Shown here: piece by piece, positions 37,001-49,300 of the stretch | Layout: every line of letters starts with the position of its first letter | How positions within the stretch are numbered: the first letter of the stretch is position 1 | Made by a program: the position numbers and the translations under genes | The notes under the pieces: model-generated | Database searches by the model: none | The model's input: only the letters and a program-made list of their open reading frames with translations | Told to the model about the DNA's origin: nothing | Assembly: GCF_000003815.2 (NCBI RefSeq) | Contig: NC_049983.1 | Coordinates: 12,783,526 to 12,847,525, forward strand | DNA length: 64,000 nt | From: Branchiostoma floridae | Lineage: Eukaryota > Chordata > Leptocardii > Amphioxiformes > Branchiostomatidae | Direction of reading: 5' to 3'

Positions 37001-40000
37001 CTTATAGTGATTGCTTATGTTTACATAAAACACCTGCAAGTCCAGCTGATGATTTGGTTTTACAAATTTTTGAACTCAAACTATATGCTCTTTCATTCCC
37101 TAGAGCAAACTAATATTTCTGCACTGCAAAGACCCTGCTTTTATCAAAGGCCTAATATCAATGATCAACCAAATCAATTTTCCTTTAACGACCACCTTCC
37201 TTTGTGCGCCCTTCACAAATGGTTTACTCAAGCCTCATAAGTGTTGAAAATATGGACTGCCCACTTTGGAAACCTGATATGTAATCACATATCAGTCAAG
37301 TCATTGGCGGCCGTTAAATGTCAAGTACCGCAAGGGCAGGAAAGAGCAAACAGTTTCCTTAGAGATTTTCTCTCCCTTATGGTAATGTTTGTTGCTGGCA
37401 AAGAAAACTACTGGCAGATCCTGAATAAGCTGTGGTCATGGCATCTACGAAATTGCTATATCATGTCATCTCAAAAGCTAAAGAGCTTGCAAATGATCAC
37501 ACAATCCAGACTGCTGAGTTGTCAACTTGTTCTTTCTTCACTTTTGGTAACTTCTACAATTTTACTGCAATCATAATCATTCGGGTAGAATGGCAGCAGG
37601 AATGATCTTTGCCATTCTTATGGCTGAGTTTTGCTAAAGAAAATCTTTAGAGAATCTGAAAAGGTTTCACATCTCTATTTAGTCTAGTGAGGGAACTTGG
37701 ATTCTTTGATTGTTCCATTAGCTTTCCCTGTTGGTAGTGGAAACCATGTAAACAGAGTCGTTATTTGTCAAGCTATAAGAGCAATGACTTTAAAACCCTT
37801 TATCAAACATTATTTATCATACAAAATACAAAGAAAATTTTCAGTTAAATTTTCTGAACAGTTACTCTTTATTTGTCAATTGTACTGTTGTTTTTTCAAG
37901 TCATTTTTCCATACTTACTTAAGCCTTACATTAAGTACCCTAATCTTTGGCACTGTTACCTGAAAAGACATGGCATACCAAGCTAACATTCGTGAAATGG
38001 ATTTGGCATGTGTATAAACTTGCTGTGTGGAATGTTGAAAATTCTAGTGGAAAAGTCTGTTTCTATGGTTGATTTTCATTGTATTTTTTATTTATGATAA
38101 TGCTAGTGTTGGAGAAATATTGTATATGTCCTTATAACCGACCAATAGCAGGATACTCGTGACATATGTTTGGCTATTCTCCAGATAGTGCTTAGAAATG
38201 AGGAAACAAAAAGACCTCATTGTTTACAAATGTGCTAAGCTAATGTCTATGGCTGAATATCTTACACAGGCCAACTGGATGTGTTAGTAGAATTTTTCCA
38301 CAAAAGAAATTTAAAAGAGCAATAAAAAGATCACTGGATTCGTGCCATGTTTGGACCTGGACTTTTGTCAACCAACCAAAGTTCATGTAGCCCATGATTT
38401 ACAATACAGGAATGTGCTGAACATTTATAGATCTGTTGCTATGTACAAAACAATGTTCCATAACATCATAACTTGTTCCTCCATTATGACACAGGCCCTT
38501 AAACATAGTTTGTTGTTCTTAACAATTTGTGTCCATGGATACAATCTAACAACAGGCATTTACCTACGGAAGTACATGAACATTTGTTGTTAAACTAAAT
38601 TAAAGGCCAATGCTGCACAAATTTTCAGATCAAATGCAGCTGTTGTTTGTTTCATTGTTTCAAGAACTGATGACCCCTGATAAGCACATATATGAGTGGA
38701 CTTTGCAACCATAGGGCCACTTACGTTTGTCATACTGAAGTAGGTTTTTGTGACAAACTTCTTACCCTTTCAACAACAACTCTGTATCAAATTGAACTAA
38801 ACGTATTATTTCAAAAAGATGATTGAAAGAGCTTGGAAGAAATTACGACAAATGAAAAAGGACTGATCAAGGTAGTCATGCTCTATTCAAGTGAAGCACA
38901 AAGCATTTTCTATTTGATTAATAAAACTAAATGCAAGGAAATGAAATGTTGAAGACAACCTTTCTTAGGCTGATATCACTGATGAGTGACGTCTTAACCA
39001 ACCACAAAGACAGCAATGCATTATTGATATCTACCGTACACATAAGCATAGTCTCACTTCCACCACTTATCTGAATAGCAGCTGTTCTTATCAAAATGTC
39101 AGTCAATTTCTCAGTGACAGACTGGCTATTTTCAACCTCACAAACTATGAATGGGTGGAACTGAGTTTTCCCAACCAATTCATAACAGTGTTTGTCATGC
39201 CTGTAACATGAGAACATTGTTTCTATGGCAAGATTAGTGCTAGGTACCATGAAATCATTCTGAGAGTGTCCTAAAGTAAGAACACCTTATCTCAACAAAG
39301 AATAGTATGACAAAAGTGGTTTATCTGGGGTCGACACAAAAGATAGCGATCACTTCTGATCATAAAATGACCTGTCATATCAGGTTATATGTACTGAACT
39401 AGTGTTTTCCTGCGCATTTTGTTACCAAAATAGGTTTACGACTGGCCATAGGCATAGAGTTAATGTTGTAAAGGAATGTTGTCAGTCACATCGTTAAGTC
39501 AGCCAAGAAGAGTCAAATTGTATTGTTTTCTGAAGACATTAGTAGCCCAGGTATGTTCTATATATTGAGCAGACATAACGTGTTACCGAAATCTTTAGAC
39601 ATGCAAAATGAAGATCATTGAAGGGAAAGCTAGATAAGTTATACCTTATAGAATACATGACTGTTTACTACTCTTGTTGAAATTGTTGTTTGGTACAAAT
39701 GACTGTACTATAAAGTTTTATTTCACAAATACTCCCATGGTAACAAAGGGGCAACAATAACAAACGGCTGAGATAGGAACGCCAATATTAGGGAGAAAGG
39801 ACGAAAGTTTGAGTTGCAAATTTAAAAGCCTGTGCTTGTTTTGAGATAAGTGTCGGAAGGAATTGGAGGAAGAAAGATATATTTTCTCCGGTGAAAGGAT
39901 CGTTTATATTCTTACCTGTAGTCCATAGGGAATGGTGACATTGTCGGCGTTTCTTTGGGAGTTCCAGCTCTTCAGTTTCTTCTCAATGTCCACTTGGACG

Positions 40001-40038
40001 TCTTTCCAAAGCCGGAGTTTGCGTGTGGTCAAGGCCAT
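27106..40038 (-). CDS. WDR97-like long WD-repeat protein (14 coding exons, one gap)
   Basis: Minus-strand exons: 40038-39916, 35491-35334, 34995-34872, 34443-34270, 34123-33926, 33523-33371, 33139-33050, 32903-32790, 32538-32397, 32192-32119, 31883-31726, exon 12 from inside the gap to 30901, 30756-28201, 28073-27106. Apart from exon 11 and the gapped exon 12 all phases agree; the product is about 1780 residues. WD motifs are clear, for example LVSGSRDGSIRVWRL in exon 6, LVSCGTDKCVHIWGI in exon 12 and GKDACVKIWNT at the start of exon 13. The order of WD blades, HEAT-like helices and a charged tail recalls WDR97 (relative: WDR87), which I recall as testis-enriched; the name is a family-level judgement. 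Oddities: an apparent frameshift in exon 11, two possible donors for exon 6, and a 4.4-kb first intron. It is head-to-head with the TTC41-like gene. Confidence 0.88.
28201..30756 (-). CDS. Exon 13 of the WD-repeat gene: 2556-base exon with HEAT-like segment
   Basis: This single exon encodes about 852 residues. It opens with a last WD repeat (near 30600-30700). A Glu/Lys-rich linker with several acidic runs follows. About 29150-29350 encodes paired amphipathic helices with regular Leu/Ala spacing (for example VRRNSVRALGELGLDRKVVL) that look like HEAT repeats. The end, 28201-28600, is Ser/Thr/Asp-rich and probably disordered, with a repeated TAPTDDVASTAPT-type motif. It starts and ends in phase 1 with a good acceptor and donor (GTATGT). 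Confidence 0.92.
31199..31298. other. Assembly gap (100 N)
   Basis: A 100-base placeholder gap. It hides the 5' end and acceptor of exon 12 of the WD-repeat gene. It lies about 50 bases from a strong foldback element (31352-31567), a likely reason for the assembly break. Confidence 0.99.
31352..31567. mobile_element. 216-bp foldback element in an intron of the WD-repeat gene
   Basis: Two long arms are reverse complements over about 80 bases apart from a small insertion: both arms read ATATCCT.ACACTAAGCT, then ATAGCTGCAACC, then TACTTTCAGCACCATGGACT, then a second TTCAGCACCA copy. No clear target duplication was found, so the exact limits may be wrong by a few bases. Confidence 0.75.
35605..35705. 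repeat. Imperfect inverted repeat in intron 1 of the WD-repeat gene
   Basis: The left arm CAAGTCGACGGATGG and the right arm read in reverse CAAGTTGACGGACAG begin an imperfect stem of about 35-40 bases. The right tip, TTGATATCCTT, is tandemly duplicated. Small and diverged; likely an old element. Confidence 0.5.
35706..39915. other. Remainder of the long first intron of the WD-repeat gene
   Basis: No coding exon or clear repeat recognised between coding exons 1 and 2 of the WD-repeat gene beyond the foldback at 35605-35705. Open frames here are short and mostly AT-rich chance frames. Confidence 0.5.
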
Positions 40039-40426
40039 TGAAGACTCCACTGGACTCTCCGTCCTTTGACGCTTTTAATTAATAGTATGGGACCCAGGGT
40101 CAGATGTAAATTATTTCTCGATCATCACATCGTGGGAGTTCTAGAATAGACAGGCTCCGTTGTTGCATCATAATTACAAACCCATGAACGCTCCATGATA
40201 TTCTTTCTTAGAAGTCCGCTCTCAAGTTCAGAGTCTCCAACACTCGGCCGTCTGCATTGTAAGAGGAAAACTCTTTCGTCAGACTAAGGACAGACGCAGT
40301 AAAAACGAGTAGACGGACTTGCAAATGTTCTGCTGTGTAGGAAGTAATGAATCCGTTCAATAGGCGGCAACCCTTATCCCGTAGCGACCGCGTCCCTAAC
40401 TTCGCCACCGTGGTCCATCAGTCATC

Positions 40427-40435
40427 TATAAAAGG
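40427..40435 (+). promoter_or_regulatory. TATA box
   Basis: TATAAAAGG, a close match to the consensus, oriented toward the TTC41-like gene and predicting a start near 40457-40462. Confidence 0.45.
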
Positions 40436-40649
40436 AAGGCTCAGGAAGCCTTGATCGAAGCTATTGTAACACTTCTGTAACGGTTGCTATGTCCCAAAGT
40501 CTAGTTGAAACATATCCTTTCTTCCCATGTCAATGCTGTGATCTTCATATTCTGCCCGAAAGCCGCGGTACAGGACACGGTTGTCACCGTCGACACGTGC
40601 CAGGCGGGAGTGTTGGGAACGAGCTGTGGTCACCTGGGAAAGTTTGGCC

Positions 40650-40657
40650 TGACGTCA
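40650..40657. promoter_or_regulatory. Full cAMP response element
   Basis: Perfect palindrome TGACGTCA within the head-to-head spacer, about 220 bases past the TATA box. Full CREs bind CREB/CREM/ATF factors; occupancy here is unknown. Confidence 0.45.
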
Positions 40658-42533
40658 CAGGCATTGGACGATTCTAACTTCGAGGGCTGTTAAAATCTGA
40701 TAAGTATTTAAGTAAAAGAGAATTTAGCATGTTCTGGAGTATTTAGTACCTACATGAGTAAACGTTGAATTTGTTTTGGCATTTTATTGCTTAATACTAC
40801 TTTCTTAGTACATTGTATTATGTATTGAAAAAATGCACCCCTGCCTAAGTGTGTGTACTAGCCAGATTAATCACGTGATTATCTTGAGCTATTCCATACT
40901 GCAGAGGGGGATCATTGACAGGTATGTATCTATAGTTATGCCCATAAGTAATCTATCAGCTTTTAGTTGATACTTGGTATGAAAATTATATGTACTTTAT
41001 TCATTAAACGTCTTAGTTGAGATTATCTGGGACATATTGAAGCTAAACTACAAGTCAATATTGGGGAATTTAAAATTGACTCCCACATTACAATGGGAAT
41101 AGCCTAATTGCAAGGCTCATTGGACATTGCTCGAAGTGGTACTACGTTGCCTGGAGTTTGTGTATGAAGCGTGAAATAAGACGTCTCTAAATAGGGTCGT
41201 GGCGGCTGCCTTGGTGCTCGACAGATCTTCCGGACAATAGTGGGCTCACAAGACGTCTGGAAGAAAGGGCTGGTCTTTCGTGCCACAGCTAGTTCGGTAC
41301 TGGTCGTGTGTAACCCAGGTAACGTTTACAGTAGTCCGTTTCAACAACAAAACTTTCATGATCTTCGTGGACAAACACAGCGTTTGACATTCAAATGTGT
41401 GTGTCAAAACATTAGACACGAAGTTAACTGTTTTATTGCCTACAAGTGGACGATCATGGGCCGTACACTAGAGCTAGATTGATGCTTGTTTGTAGCGTTG
41501 GGGTGATATCAAATTCTTAAGAAAACAAAACGTGCTGGTTAAATAGAACAGGGAGGGGCAGTTGGGTAATGATTTGTTACTTTCCCTTCATGTTGCAATC
41601 ATGCGTCTGTACTATATGTATACATAAGTCGATACAGGTGTTAGGTGTTGAATCACTTTCCTTCCTCTACATTATTTTGTTGTGTTCTAATGATCTCTAA
41701 TGTTTTGAGTCAAACCTCATAGTAGTACCGGTGTAACATCATCAGCGACAATATGCAAATGTTATGAAAGGAAAGAAAATGTCACAATGGAAAGTAATGT
41801 TAACTGATTTGTGTGCTTTGTTTCCATCTTAATCTGATTATTAAAGACCGGCCACACAAAAATATAATTAAACCTATACTGAGTGGATTAATGCACTATG
41901 CTTCATGAACCATGACACATACAGGGTAAAATTACAAACATTAATGCCACACTTTTCCCACTAACAAGACAGGTATGGGAGTGTGAAAATAAGGGCAGAA
42001 TGATAGTTTGTTCTTTCATCGTTGGGCATATGTTAAGGTAAAAGGAACAAAAGAGCACATATATCATGCCATTCTACACATGACATTTATTTTTATTAAT
42101 ATGTATGCCCTTTGCCTTTTCAGCATACCTACCCTTGGCAGAATGTCACTTGAGGTTAAATTTTACCCACACTAATTGTAATGCCCAGCATAGTAATGAC
42201 CCTACAGAATAAGGGCTTAACTGTTAAAGCTGCTAGTTCTTTGTACATTGACAATAGGGCCAGGGATTATAGCTAGCTTTGTAGTCATAGAGACGAGGAC
42301 AAGTTTTATTATTCTCTAGACCTCTTGTGTGGCAGTAAGAGCTCCATTTCCGTGCACTGAAATGGGGCGATGGCATGGAAAGAAATGTTTATGTGTTTTT
42401 ACAAACTGTTTATGTATTACTGCAGCAGCAGGCACTTTGGAAGCGAGGTCATCAGAGTTCGTTGGACACCTGGGTATGTGTAAACACTAGTTGAGACCGA
42501 CAAGCCTGCAGTAACAGCGTAACTAACAACAGC

Positions 42534-43302
42534 ATGCCGCCTCCGCTAGTACGCAGCATCAGCAACGTCAAGCGCCAGTTCTCATACCGGCAGCCAATCA
42601 AGCCCTTCGTCAGCTCGACTTTCGTGGATTTTCAAGAGGAACGAGACTACCTGGTGAAGCGTGTGTTTCCCACACTTGACACAATCTGCAGAGAGCGGGG
42701 CACCAACTTCACTCCTATCGACCTCAGGTGGGGGATAAACAACAACCAGGCAAACTCAGGACAGGTCATCAAACTGTGTCTAGATTACATAAACAGGTGC
42801 ACACCATTCTTCATATGTTTACTGGGAGACCGGTATGGCTCGCATCGCCCCGAGACCGCAGACCCACTACCCAAGACGCTGGAAGGTCTACCAGGGGACG
42901 CATCTTGGATGGACAAGAACTTTGTGGTTGCAGCACAGGGTGGTCACGGATGGGTGTTACAAGAGGCACACCAAACGTGCAGCATTACAGAGCTGGAAAT
43001 CATACAAGCGTCATCCCTTAACGATAACGAACACTGCTACTTCTACTTCAGGGACTCTACAAAACTAGATGAAAGACTGGCAGATTTACCCAAAGACAAG
43101 CAAGAAGAGAAACTACAGGAATATGCCCCCGAGAGTGAATATGCAGAGATTCGAGTGCGAGATCTGAAGGAGAGATTGATTAACAAGGGCCTTCCTGTGA
43201 GGTACTTCAGTACAGTAGAGGAGCTGGGAAGGATGCTGCTGGAGGACTGGACAAGGGTCATTGACAGCCTCTATCCACCTGTTGATGACTTCTTAGATGT
43301 TG
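42534..43302 (+). CDS. TTC41: Exon 1 of the TTC41-like gene: DUF4062 module
   Basis: Encodes residues 1-256, ending in phase 1 at GTGAGT. It contains the whole DUF4062 region: the SSTF motif, an ERDYL motif, the DLRWG motif and a Rossmann-like strand FFICLLGDRYG typical of this domain. In TEP1 and related STAND proteins this domain precedes the NTPase. The start is the first ATG of the frame and has a plausible context (AGCATGCCG). Confidence 0.93.
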
Positions 43303-46300
43303 GTGAGTACCACAAGTGTTTGGCAGATTAATCTTGTTTCTATTACCTTGTTTTGATGAAGTGCATCAAACCTGTGATGTATCCAGCATGTCTTCTCTCT
43401 AATGTTTGCCTTAAACATTTTGGAAGTTTTGTAACAAATATAGTAAGTCAGGCAACTTTGACTTAAGGAAACAGCAATATTGGAGACAAATCTTGACTAC
43501 AGAATTATTATATAGATGTCACAAGAAAAAATTCACCACCCCAGGGGTTAGGCTTGTCACAGTATGTTGTATCTTATTCCTTTCAATCCCAAAAATATGT
43601 TTGTTAGGTAGCCAATGGTGTTACCTGTCTTTGGCATTTTAAGCCATTCAAATAACATTGTTGTGACAACAATGTTAATTGTATGGCTTCAATGGCAAAT
43701 AGAGTACACAGGTGGTGCTTTGTGCATCACACCATTCACTTGTATCCTTGTCTGCACTTTCTCTCTCAGCTCAGGTAATGGTTCATTGGCTCTTTCTAAG
43801 GCTGGTAAAGACATGCAGTCATGCAAGGCACTGCCCAAATAACACATTTTGGTCTGTCCTTGCACAATGAGTGATTTGAAAACTGTATTTATATGTTAAT
43901 GGTGCTGTGCTGAAACAAAATAAGGGATTGTGTTGTAGATTTTAAAACTGTTTCTTTCCAGTTTCAAGAGACAGATTCATACATTGTAGATTTTAAGAAG
44001 GAAGGGAAAGTAAGTAACGCATGAGAAAGGTATTTATTTCAAGGCCCAATTTCTTGAAAATGACCAAAATTACCTTAGTATTCAATGTGATTGAAATTGA
44101 ATTATGTGTGTTTTATCAAATACAGTCGTCCTCAGGGGACCAATAAAATCAAGTCAAATGTGTTCAGGTGGTGACACTATAGATTCTTAAATGTTTATAT
44201 TAGATTCTACTTGTAACAGGCCAGAAACTTGTATAGGTTTACATGTTACAGTACAGTTGTTGAAGAGTATTCTGCACTTCTTGTCCTAAGTAAAAGTAAA
44301 AGACTTTTTGAACATTTTGCATTGTAGGTCATAAAATGGCGTTAAATAACATACTGGCAAAGAGGAGGAAACCTGGCAGGGACAGAATCCAATCAGGACA
44401 GATGTCATGAATAGATTTGGGTGTGGATTTGTGAAGTTTTTGCTTTGTGTTTGCAGGTGGGGAATCCTTCAGACAGTGGGCAGCTCATGAGTCCTTTGCC
44501 GAGACCCGTCGGCGCATCTTTGTGTCGACACCAGAGGTAGAGCGCCTCAATAACCAGCTGGATGAGCATGCTCTCTCAGGAGCCAGTCAACCATCAGCAG
44601 ATGACTTCTTAACTCGTACCAGGTGTCCTGACAACTCCTTCAGGTCCAGGTGAGCTTTTGAGTCTTCAACAGGTAGTTTTGTATTGCAAATAAGAAGCTA
44701 TAAGCTTGAATGTGAAGCTTTCCCATGAGCTTTTCCCCTTTTCTCTTACTACTGTACATTGTACATGTGTACTGTATTCCTGGCTTCCTAACTATGGATA
44801 TTCATCCTTGCTGATTTTAAGCAAAATATGGTCTATTTGGCTGCCTTTTCATTTCTACTGACTTGTTATTCCTAAAAAAAAAACTTACTACAGAAATCAG
44901 TCTGACAGTTCTAAGCTATGTCTTCTTAAATGACATAAACCTTTTTTGTTGCCTCTCTCTTTCTGTCCTTCTGCCCTGTGTCTGAACATGGCATGTCAGT
45001 GAAATATCCAGTGGAAACATATTGAGGTACTTGTACTATCTATGAATGCATCTGTTGTCACTGTTCCTGTCCCGAGGCAAACATCTGCTTTTGTTCGTAT
45101 AATTACATATACACAATGTACATGTAGTAGTCACGAAGTCTTGTCTTTCTTCCACAGTTGTAGAACTCTTCTGCTTTCACTTCTGAATCAGTTGGGAAAT
45201 TGCTATGGTGTGTGCTAATTAGAGGTAGCACCTGGCATAGTTTTCTTTGTCGAGTCATTCCATATCATATGCACTTGTATGGGGTGAGCTATGAAAGTCT
45301 TTTTCAGCTTTCTCCTCCTGGACTATTTTTCCAAAGCTATTTGTTATATTTTGTAGGTAGCCTTTAGATATACAATATGATATTGCTCTGATAAAAACAA
45401 ACCATTTGCAAGTTTATATTCATCACTTATTTTGTACCATACAAACTTGATTATAGTATGAAATAAATTCTCTGCAACATATGCTAGCTCTGGCTGCTTC
45501 CAGCAGTTATTGACCTTTGACCTGTTCTTCAGGCTGCCCTCGGAGCCAGGTTACAAGTCCATCATGATGCTGGTTGGTGAGCGCGGCTGTGGGAAGACTG
45601 CCATGGTCGCCAACTGGGTGAAGAATTTTGCCTCCAGCACTGCTGACATAGTTGTGGTGTCTCACTATGTGGGAGCAAGTGCAGAAAGTACTGATGTCGG
45701 CAGTTTTCTGCGCCGCTGTACTCAGGAGCTTAGGAATGAATTTGCAGGTATACTTGTATATAATTATACTGTACATTCACTTAAAAAGCTTAATCTTTTA
45801 AACCTCTACAGTGTACCATACATTTGTACAATTGAGAGTGTTTGCATTTATAACATTTTAAACTAAAGGAGAGCAAATTCCTTTTTCAACCTCCTTGAGA
45901 AGAGAAACATGATCTTTTATCTCTTCTGGTAATCTTCAGTGCCTTGTTTTAACAACAATGTGCAAGCATAGATGAATACCTCCTGTATGCTACAAAGTTT
46001 ACTCCTTGAAGCTGCATGAAATAGTTCATGGAATTTCAGAAGTCTGACAATTGTTCGTATCAAATGCAGGAGCCCACAGTGATATGGCGTCAACCACGCA
46101 GGATCTGTCAGATTTCCACCGTACGTGTGAGGCCTTCCTGGCAGCGCTGACGCTCGGACCGTCTGTACTGGTGCTTGATGGGATAGATGAGTTGAACAGC
46201 GCATACGGCATGACCACACAGCAGGTAGGGAGCCCAAGAGAGTAAATCAATGAAGGAATCAACAAATGTTTATTGACAATGGCAAATGGAGAATTAAATG

Positions 46301-49300
46301 GTCATAAAAGATATGTTGACAGCTCAATAATAGATGATCATTCTTGATTGAATACGCAATTGACTTGGTTAATTATGTAAGCAGAAAATGGGTGAAAGGT
46401 TGTAATTTTCTTGTTTATCTTGGGGTGAAATCATGCTGAAATCATAAAAACAACTGCTGACCTGCTTTGTTTTGTTTTGTTTTTGTTTACTGAAGGTGAA
46501 GGAGTTTACATGGCTGCCCTACCCCCTCCCACCTCAGTGTCGCATCATCGTCACCACCACACGGTCAGACCTGACGTACAAGGCACTGGTCAACAGGCCG
46601 GATGTTACTGATCTAACTGTCCCTCTACTGGCAGGTACTGACAAGACAAAACTGTCATCTTCAATATGATTTTATGACATTATGTATAGCTTTTATCTTC
46701 AAGAGAGGCTCTTTTCGACCTATAGTTAAGATAAACTCACTGTATAAGTAGAAGAAAAAGGAAGTTTAACATGATAGCTAAGCAGCAATACACTTAGCTA
46801 ACTGTCATCATAGGCTCAGTTTCATAAGCTATGATTTTTGGGCTCACTTTTGTCTTAGTTGTTATCCTGAAGATGAGCCCACTTCTTAAGCTGTAATCTG
46901 CCGGATAAGCTGTTTTTCTCATTGGAAATCCTCAACATAAACTTTTATAAGTATATAGTTTTATAAGCTATATGTCATCTTTAAGAAGAGCTGCCCTGCT
47001 TAACTGTAATCTTTAAGATGAGCTCAGTTTTGCATCCTGTGATTTCTAAGATGAGCTTAAAATCCTAACCTAAGATATTCAAGATGAGCTACTTTCTAAT
47101 ATAGGCTAATATTGCATCAATGACCTTCCCAAAAATATTTTTACATTATAAGCTTCAAACTAAAGCCTTGTAGGTAAGCAGGACTTAGTGTCAGCAAAGT
47201 TATTGATGCACATAACTTTCTTCATTCCTGTTTTTGAAAGATTTGCTGACATTGTAATTATCATGACATTGACATTTAAGACTGGATATTTTCAGATTCA
47301 CCTTCCAAGAGCTCAGTAATAGAGGAACACCTGGCTGAACACTGTAAGTGTCTGGAGTCCACCCAGCTGCAGCGCATCGTGGAGTGTAAGCTGAGCAACC
47401 GTCCGCTCTTTCTCTTCGTGCTGGCCAACGAGCTGTGTGTGATTGGTCAGCAGCAGAGGCTGGACGCCCAGCTGGAGGTGTATCTCGAGGCGACGAGTAT
47501 CCGTGACCTCTGGGTCAGCATCATTCAGCGCTGGGCAAAGGATTATGGGTGGTTGAACAGGAAAGAACAGACAATAGAGAAAGGTCAGACAATGTTCTTT
47601 GGTGTATCTTATTGAGTAGTGTTTTTTCTCAGCGTATACCCCAGTCCTCAGCTTAGTAGGTGGGCTTTCAGTTATTAAATAATAGGATGCTGTGGTATGA
47701 GGTGCATGTCACCGAGTTGAACGACTGCTACTTGATGGGGCTGAATTGCATTAGTCTGGGGGCTGCCATTTGGCACCAGATGACCTCAATATGACAGTTT
47801 CCCAGTTGTAGTCATTGGGCTGTAAGGTTATGAATCACTTCAAATTTTCTAGGTTACCCATTCAAAACTACCTTAATAAACAATCATATGGAACCCTACA
47901 CAGAAAGTTCCTTAATGTATGATTTTTTTCTCCACCATTGCAGGAAGTAGAGGCTGGGTGGCCGATGCTCTCCGGCTCATCGCGGTCTCCCGTAACGGCC
48001 TGCAGGAGTCTGAGATCCTCGGAGCACTGGAACTGATGGGGTACAGGGACGACTACAAGGTGGCGTCGTTCGACTGGGCGCTGTTCCGATCCTGCGCACA
48101 GGACGCCCTATTTGAGAGGCCGGGAGGACTACTCAACTTCTTCCACCAGGACATTCGAGAGGCTGTGGAGTGTTCTCTGTTGGGTAAGTCTGTTTATTTA
48201 GTGTTAATGACATTATGCATTTTAAGAGTGCATGTGTTTGGATTCATTGAGATTGTGTTTTGATGACATATTTTTAATCTACTGTTGCCCTTGGAACTGC
48301 TTGTATATCTGTGTTGACATGTCGCTTTGATTCTAATCCCTGTTACATTCTTAAAGGGTATCACAATAAAGTAAGCTAAAGTAAATGAATTTAGTTTAAT
48401 TGAATAATGTCCTATAGAAAAGCAGGATGTTTTTTGAAAGACACAGTAATGCAGGATAGCAGCAAAGGTCAATTCTAAGAGCAAGGCTATATAACCTCCT
48501 TGCTAATAGTAACTTCTGAAAACATACATGTGTATCTATTACAACTGTATATTCAAAATGCTGCAACAAACATTTTATTTTTTTTTCATTTTACAGGAAC
48601 TGTTACCAGCACTGCCTCCAAATCTTCCTTCTCTTTCCCTTCCATGCACGAACATGTACGTAATAAGTACCATGCCGTGTTGGCGGAGTTCTTCAGCCGA
48701 CAGCCTCACTCCGACCGCCGCGTGGACGAGCTGCCGTGGCATCTAGAAATGAGCGGGGAGGTGGGGCGTCTTTGCAAGGTTCTGTCTGAACCAGGGTACG
48801 CAGAGGGCAATGCATGTCACCACTGCATGTGTCTAACCTTTTATGCCATTTTGTTAACATGCTCTAGTAATGATGACTTGTTTTAAAACTTTCAATATGT
48901 CTAATGATATAAGGAGTTTTCCTAATCAACATTGCAAGATACGTCAGGCTTTTTGTCAGTTTTCTCACAGATTTTTCATATTCTAGATAGATATAATGTT
49001 TTCCTCTTCCTGCATCTATCGTTTTGCTTGGTGTCTTACTTTTTACTACTCTCATCTGTTATCCTATATTTAAGGGCAGATTCAATAAATTGCCATTTTT
49101 CATGAAAGATTTGTACCCTTCTAAGAGTGACAACTTAAAGTCTAGTGTTTTATTTGGTTGGTTGAAGTTGTTTATGATATTGTAAGAGGCAAATAGAAAC
49201 AGTCTCCTGGCTCCTGAGATTCAAACCTGCGCCAAACCCAGGCCGCCAGATCACAAACCCAACAAGCTAAACTGTTTTGCCAAAAGGGACAATCACGTTT

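Larger units (their letters stand above)
40039..42533. promoter_or_regulatory. Shared head-to-head intergenic region of the WD-repeat and TTC41-like genes
   Basis: Start codons lie 2.5 kb apart in divergent orientation. The CpG-richer part is about 40220-40680. It contains a plus-strand TATA box TATAAAAGG at 40427-40435, an E-box CACGTG near 40595 and a full palindromic CRE TGACGTCA at 40650-40657. A pyrimidine-ended acceptor near 42426 (CTGCAGCAG) suggests the TTC41-like mRNA begins with a non-coding exon near 40460 spliced to the ATG exon. That splice is inferred. Confidence 0.5.
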
